DNA from: Pseudovirgaria hyperparasitica
Lineage: Eukaryota; Ascomycota; Dothideomycetes; Acrospermales; Acrospermaceae
DNA: 64,000 nt
Assembly (NCBI RefSeq): GCF_010093815.1
Contig: NW_022985556.1
Coordinates: 37,339 to 101,338, forward strand
Direction: 5' to 3'
Positions 59,339-64,000 of the stretch are shown here, one piece after another (the stretch's first letter is position 1; each line of letters opens with the position of its first letter). The notes below the pieces were generated by a model. The model searched no databases and was not told where the DNA came from. It saw only the letters and a program-made list of their open reading frames with translations. A program made the position numbers and the translations under genes.

Positions 59339-62300
59339 ATGCCTGAGAATGACACGAACGACAATGCCACGGCTCCTCATGGCACCAATATCGACGACAC
59401 TTCAGGAGACGACGACGTAGAACAGCACACACATAAGATCATCCCAGTCAGTCTATCCAGTGCGATTGACGTAACAGCATCAGGCAATGCTAGACAGATT
59501 GCTAATATCAGCGGTATTCAGAGCGCACCAGAAGAGACCACGCATGACTCGGAAGCGGAAACTGAAAAGCTGTCTGATGTCGATGCAGAGACCGATGAAG
59601 ATGCTGTGGGTTCTTCGATACAGGACGAAGAGAGCGAGACAGAGGATGCTAGCGGACAACGAGTCACGCGAGCTTCTGTCGAAAAGCCATCGCACGGAGA
59701 GAACGAAGCAGACGAACGTAAAGACGAGAGGGCGAATGGACGCGATTCCCATGGTAGTCCGTCAAGCTCCACACGGCGACGAAAGAGCTCTGGTGCAGCT
59801 TCGAACGCCATGAGTTGGTCAAGCAGTGCGCAATTCAAAGAGGACACGCGTCGAAGTCCAACCGAGGCCACGAGTTCACCACGGCCTCGTAATGCTTTTT
59901 CACCTTCAGTGGCTTCTGGGCGACGCGATAGGAGCAATTCTATACCAGAATCTCGAAAACGGAAAGCGCGAGACGAAGGACATATCCGTAACCTTGAACC
60001 TCCTAGGCAGCGTCACAAAACAGATGGCGCTGTACGCGAACTTTCAAATCCTCGGCAACAACAGCCACAGTCAAGCCTGTCGAGTACGACAGCTGCATCC
60101 CGACAACACAGACGATCTGCTTCCACGCAATCTGCAGTGCAGGGTTCTTCCTCCACTCAAGGCCGAAAGCGACGCGATGCTTCTAATCTTATTATCAGTA
60201 CGCACGATCATAGAGCTTGGTCTTCACATTCTAGTTCGGATGAAGACTCTTCTCCTCGTCGACCCTCGCAACCGAAGCTCCAGCATATGCGCCTCAAGAG
60301 ATCATCCCATAGATCGCTCACCTCACCTGCAAGGACGATGCCAAAGAAAGATACTGACAAATTCGGCGCAACCAAGCTTGCACGAGAAGCTGAGCGAGGT
60401 GACCTCAAATCAGTCATTGCCGCGTACAACGAGAAAAATGACGACTTGAATCGTCCTGATTTTGCTGGATTCACACCACTCCAGAAGGCCGCTCTCAATG
60501 GGTATGATGACGTCGTAAAGTTCCTCATTGACAAAGGGTGCGACACGTCATGCCAATCAGGTGATCGTGATACTCCACTTATTGATGCGGCGGAAAATGG
60601 CCATATCGAGGTTGTGAGGCTCTTGTTGCGTCAGGGGAAAGTTAATCCACATCATCAGAACAAGAAGGGTCAGCGCGCAATCGACGTGTTGAAAGACGGT
60701 AGTGACTTCGAGGAGCTTGAGAAGGAACTCAAGGAAGCTATGTTGAGGGAGGCCGACACGAGCGCAAACAAGGAAGAAGACAAAGCCAATCTACCCAGTA
60801 AACAAGCATCAAGTCTGCTCTACAATGAGTATAACGTTGAGACTATGAAGGATAAAGCCGCTGAGGGCAATGTGCAGCTTGTCGGGGAGTTGCTTGAAAG
60901 TAGAGTAAAGCCTAACATAGCTTGCGGGATTGCTGCTGCTCGTGGAGGTCACGATGATATCCTCAGTCTATTCCTTGCTGAGGGACTGAAAGCAGACCCC
61001 GATCCCGCCAAACACAGCGAAACCTACATGACAGTCGCCATCGGGAGAGGTCACCTCAGAGTCATAGAGCTTCTACTCAATCAAGAAAATTTCGATCCGA
61101 CACGAGAGAATCGTGAAGGCCTCAATTACTGGCAGTTGGCTGAACAACGACGGGGTCCAAAATGGGAACAAGAGCGGAGCCTACTGAAAGAAAGGTACGA
61201 TGCATATTTGAACAAGAGAAGCCCTAATAGATCACGAAAACATGCTCCTGCTTCATCAAACTCACCACCGCCCGCTCGAACGAAGCTAGCACGCCGATCG
61301 TCGCCGCAGCCAACCGATCGATCATTATCCCCTGTATCTGCGAAGCATCGTCGATCACAAATAGAGAAGCAAAGTGTTGAAGCGCCTAGAACTAAAATGT
61401 CATCTAACAAAGAGTACTTGAATCAGCGCGATTACAAACGAAGGCGCCGTGTAGTTGACGAAGAATCTTCGGAAGAGGACACGAAAGATAATCGGCTTTT
61501 GAAAAGAGTTGTTTCGAAGGACCGTGCCGCAAGCGAGGGTGAACACGAGCGATCAAGCAAGCTACAGTCGCAAAAGGTTACCGAGCAGCGGAAGAGTTCC
61601 TTGAAGCCTTCGAAGCAATCAGAAGCCAAATCAGATGACAGTGATGTCGAAGCTCGTGCGCGAGCTCAAAGAACAGGACGGCAGCGAAGGTCCGCTGAGC
61701 CCTCAACATTCGCCATTACGCGGTCTATTCAACCTACACCAGACGCAAGCTCAGATATTGAGTCGCGGAAGATAACCAAAGGGAACACAGTCTCTGGCCC
61801 GGCCAAAGTCAAGAGTGAGCGTCCGGACTCGCCAGCCTTACAAGGCAGGACTGATAAACAATCTTCCTCCCGCGACTTTGGTGCGCCGAGTGAATCCCGT
61901 AAACCGAAGCCGTCATCACGAACCCCATCACCAGTACGAGAAGCTCGATTTGCTGAAGCGAGAAGGAAGGAAGAAGAGCTGCAACGCGAAGCCGACAAAG
62001 CTCGTCTCAAGAAAGAAGAAGACGAAGCTAGGCAGAAAGAAGAAGCCACCCGAAAAAGAGAAGAAGCAGAAGCTCGTAAGAGGGAAGAAGCAGAAGCTCG
62101 TAGGAGAGAAGAAGCAGAAGCTCGTAGGAGAGAAGAAGCAGAAGCCCGCGAGAGAGAAGAAGCAGAAGCTCGCAGGAGAGAAGAGATCCGGCTTCAACAA
62201 GAAGAAGATCGTCGCCGTGAAATCGCTGAACAGCAACGTGTCGCCAGGCTAGAAGCTGCTGCTGCCCGCATCGCACGATTGGAAAAGCTACCCCCTACTC

Positions 62301-63094
62301 TAAAAAGTGCATGCGAAAAGGGTCTAGATCGTCCAGTCTACTTCGACAACGACACGATTGGTATTATACCCCTCTGGTTCCCCGTATATGTCTTTCCTAG
62401 TCAATACATAAATCCGACGTTGACGAGCGATGATATGTGGATGCATTCGTTCCAATGTGTGGGCATCCTGGGTCTTCCAGAGCTGGACATCTCGGAGTTT
62501 TTCCCAACTTGGGAAAAATACACAGTTACAGACCGCCAACGAGACCACCTAGTTCAAAGCTGGGACATGGCGCCCCTTGCACAAGAACTGCAGTATCCGG
62601 TACCCGGTATGGCTAGTTTTAATTGCAACGAAATCGAGAACAAAATCTCCGAAACCCGCGGCAAGTTCAAGACCATGAACCCCTTGTATTGGATCAAATT
62701 TTCAGACTTCGAACGAGAGCTTCGAGATGGTGGGAGGGATCTCGCATACCAGACGAATGGCACAGTCAAATCTGAAATTATAAGTGATGAATATCCGACC
62801 CTCGAAGCTTTGGAAGCGAACCCTAATGGTTCCACACTTGAGCAGACACTCATGGAATCAAGTTCTCGAGAACGAGCGAAAAGAACTCGAGACCAATTAC
62901 GCGCACACAAGTTTCAGCCCGTTCAAGGCATACACACCGGAGAGATGGTACCCAAGACTGGCTCGGAAGTCAAGACCGTCAACGGTGTCAAAGGTCTCAA
63001 TGGTAACACGAGCTCACGTGGCACTAACGGAGCGTCGCTGAAGCCCAGGAAAAGCTTAAAAGATCTGATCAGGGACAGTACTTCTACAGTCTAG
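59339..63094 (+). CDS. large ankyrin-repeat protein, Hos4-like
   Basis: Resembles fungal Hos4-type ankyrin proteins; in yeast Hos4 belongs to the Set3 histone deacetylase complex, so a chromatin role is an inference. A single exon encodes 1,251 residues. The first 330 are acidic then Ser/Arg-rich and probably disordered. Ankyrin repeats begin after DKFGATKLAREAERGDLKSV (about 341-460), with GFTPLQKAALNGYDDVVKFL and DTPLIDAAENGHIEVVRLLL; a second block lies at about 496-598. A basic/acidic linker follows, then a charged helix (about 871-985) with five exact-length 8-residue repeats. A folded C-terminal domain (about 988-1141) has GIIPLWFPVYVFPS and YWIKFSDFERELRDGG. The start ATG at 59339 is the first in the frame. 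Confidence 0.85.
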   Translation: MPENDTNDNATAPHGTNIDDTSGDDDVEQHTHKIIPVSLSSAIDVTASGNARQIANISGIQSAPEETTHDSEAETEKLSDVDAETDEDAVGSSIQDEESETEDASGQRVTRASVEKPSHGENEADERKDERANGRDSHGSPSSSTRRRKSSGAASNAMSWSSSAQFKEDTRRSPTEATSSPRPRNAFSPSVASGRRDRSNSIPESRKRKARDEGHIRNLEPPRQRHKTDGAVRELSNPRQQQPQSSLSSTTAASRQHRRSASTQSAVQGSSSTQGRKRRDASNLIISTHDHRAWSSHSSSDEDSSPRRPSQPKLQHMRLKRSSHRSLTSPARTMPKKDTDKFGATKLAREAERGDLKSVIAAYNEKNDDLNRPDFAGFTPLQKAALNGYDDVVKFLIDKGCDTSCQSGDRDTPLIDAAENGHIEVVRLLLRQGKVNPHHQNKKGQRAIDVLKDGSDFEELEKELKEAMLREADTSANKEEDKANLPSKQASSLLYNEYNVETMKDKAAEGNVQLVGELLESRVKPNIACGIAAARGGHDDILSLFLAEGLKADPDPAKHSETYMTVAIGRGHLRVIELLLNQENFDPTRENREGLNYWQLAEQRRGPKWEQERSLLKERYDAYLNKRSPNRSRKHAPASSNSPPPARTKLARRSSPQPTDRSLSPVSAKHRRSQIEKQSVEAPRTKMSSNKEYLNQRDYKRRRRVVDEESSEEDTKDNRLLKRVVSKDRAASEGEHERSSKLQSQKVTEQRKSSLKPSKQSEAKSDDSDVEARARAQRTGRQRRSAEPSTFAITRSIQPTPDASSDIESRKITKGNTVSGPAKVKSERPDSPALQGRTDKQSSSRDFGAPSESRKPKPSSRTPSPVREARFAEARRKEEELQREADKARLKKEEDEARQKEEATRKREEAEARKREEAEARRREEAEARRREEAEAREREEAEARRREEIRLQQEEDRRREIAEQQRVARLEAAAARIARLEKLPPTLKSACEKGLDRPVYFDNDTIGIIPLWFPVYVFPSQYINPTLTSDDMWMHSFQCVGILGLPELDISEFFPTWEKYTVTDRQRDHLVQSWDMAPLAQELQYPVPGMASFNCNEIENKISETRGKFKTMNPLYWIKFSDFERELRDGGRDLAYQTNGTVKSEIISDEYPTLEALEANPNGSTLEQTLMESSSRERAKRTRDQLRAHKFQPVQGIHTGEMVPKTGSEVKTVNGVKGLNGNTSSRGTNGASLKPRKSLKDLIRDSTSTV
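62060..62179 (+). repeat. coding minisatellite, five 24-nt units
   Basis: Five codon-aligned units encode EEAEARKR, EEAEARRR twice, EEAEARER and EEAEARRR (residues 908-947). Units two and three are identical in DNA; the others differ at one to four bases. They extend a charged alpha-helix. Confidence 0.9.
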
Positions 63095-63599
63095 TTCGAT
63101 GCCTGTGTAAGAACGCTTCGCACTGTATGTCTTTGTCTGCGGGCCTTTCTGAGTCTAGAGAGTATATACCTTCCCACTTCGGATGTGATCATGCCAGTAG
63201 CCAAAAAACGAATTCCAACTCATCTTGTACAAACACACCTTGTTTAGGAGACTTTTGACATCAAGGAATTGGTGTGTACATTCAATATGTGATAGATAAC
63301 ACAGCGGGCGATCGATGACTAAATATGACACCCTTGTCGACTCGCCTGATCCACCTACGGAAGTAGGTGAACTACTCGTCGGGTCGTACCACCATTCAGA
63401 TCTGACCCCGCACTAATAAGGGATGGATATATTTACGATTTACTAAGGCAGCTTTGTTCGAGTGATGTAAGACCCCACTAAACACGGGTCAAACGCCGAC
63501 AGAGGGCGGCTTTCAAATACCACTTCTTTCTTTCACTTTCTTAGGCCATTGCACCTCCTCCATCATCTGTATCGCAGAACTTATACCTCAAAAACCACA
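63095..63599. other. gap between ankyrin gene and oxidoreductase
   Basis: About 500 bases between two plus-strand genes. The right end, from 63,520, is pyrimidine-rich and probably the promoter of the oxidoreductase gene. No gene is seen. Confidence 0.45.
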
Positions 63600-64000
63600 A
63601 TGTCTAGTCCCCCTCAAACAATTCGATGGGGAATCCTCGCTACGGGTGGAATCGCTCAGACCTTGTGAGCCTACATGTACGCAGCTAAGGTATGAATTAA
63701 ACCTAACGTCGGCTACAGCACCCGCGATCTCCTTGTTGATCCTAGCACCCGTGGTGTACACAATATCAAGCATACAGTCGTAGCGGCATCGTCCTCCTCC
63801 TCCACTTCTCGTGCCCAGGACTTTCTGGAAGAGGTTGGTGCGCCATCTGATGCGAAAGCCTATGGTTCCTATGAAGAATTTGTCAAAGACCCCAATATCG
63901 ACATTGTGTAGGTGTCAAAGGCTTAGAACAGATAATCCAACAACTGACACATTGTAGCTACGTAGCAACACCGCACAGCCACCATTATCAAAACGCCCGA
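63600..64000 (+). CDS. Gfo/Idh/MocA-family oxidoreductase (5' part only)
   Basis: A NAD(P)-dependent sugar or diol dehydrogenase, most like fungal D-xylose/trans-dihydrodiol dehydrogenases; the window edge cuts it off. Exons 63600-63664, 63719-63907 and 63958 onward join in frame. The N terminus reads IRWGILATGGIAQTF, a Rossmann nucleotide-binding motif (G-x-G-x-x-A), followed by YGSYEEFVKDPNIDIVYVAT and PHSHHYQNA, the family's conserved segment after the second beta-alpha unit. Introns of 54 and 50 nt are GT-AG with CCTAAC and CTGAC branch sites. The substrate cannot be told from this part. Confidence 0.9.

Noticed and set aside
1-64000. CRISPR arrays, bacterial operons, ribosomal RNA
   Set aside because: Gene structure is eukaryotic throughout, and no regularly spaced repeats or rRNA-like sequence was seen.

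Overview
The window looks like nuclear DNA of a filamentous ascomycete (Pezizomycotina, most like a Dothideomycete; the class is an inference from gene style, not a search). Genes have short GT-AG introns, mostly 45-115 nt, with CTAAC/CTGAC branch sites, and the products are typical of such fungi: Scs3/FIT, Rab5, GID4/Vid24, GT90, cysteine dioxygenase, DRG1, PXA/nexin-C, Med10, cyclophilin, glycogenin, Dfg10 and a Hos4-like ankyrin protein. The left 5.9 kb is an AT-rich block nearly free of CpA/TpG, the signature of repeat-induced point mutation (RIP), which acts in this group.

Layout. 1-5,890: RIP-eroded fossil of a Ty3/Gypsy element on the minus strand, followed by a perfect hairpin at the edge of normal-composition DNA. 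6.6-11.5 kb: cytochrome P450 (-), SCS3/FIT (+) and a Rab5-type GTPase (-). 11.5-29.6 kb: a sparse region with long gene-free tracts around a C2H2 regulator, a small hypothetical gene, an unknown 353-residue protein and a long GID4/Vid24-family protein. 29.6-38.6 kb: epoxide-hydrolase-like protein (-), membrane GT90 glycosyltransferase (-), cysteine dioxygenase (-) and DRG1 (+). 38.6-48.4 kb: sparse again, with a CENP-B-type helix-turn-helix protein. 48.4-64 kb: dense housekeeping block with PXA/nexin-C (-), MED10 (+), cyclophilin (-), a doubtful small membrane gene (-), glycogenin (-), DFG10 (-), an ankyrin protein (+) and the start of a Gfo/Idh/MocA oxidoreductase (+).

There is no operon or obvious biosynthetic cluster; genes are individually transcribed. 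Four pairs are divergent from one intergenic gap (P450/SCS3, CDO/DRG1, PXA/MED10, DFG10/ankyrin), and two pairs converge closely (SCS3/VPS21, MED10/cyclophilin). Several products serve the ER and endomembranes (Scs3, Dfg10, GT90, Rab5, PXA protein), but nothing in the sequence shows that they act together. Gene models were spliced by eye from reading frame, splice sites and family conservation; in every multi-exon model except the doubtful small membrane gene the exon lengths sum in frame.

I found no clearly new multi-gene system. The points most worth a second look are a predicted 1.29-kb intron in the PXA gene, a GC-AG intron in cyclophilin, micro-exons of 15-28 nt in four genes, an acidic insert in the Rab5 protein, a coding 24-nt minisatellite in the ankyrin protein, and a cluster of short tandem repeats upstream of the CENP-B-type gene.
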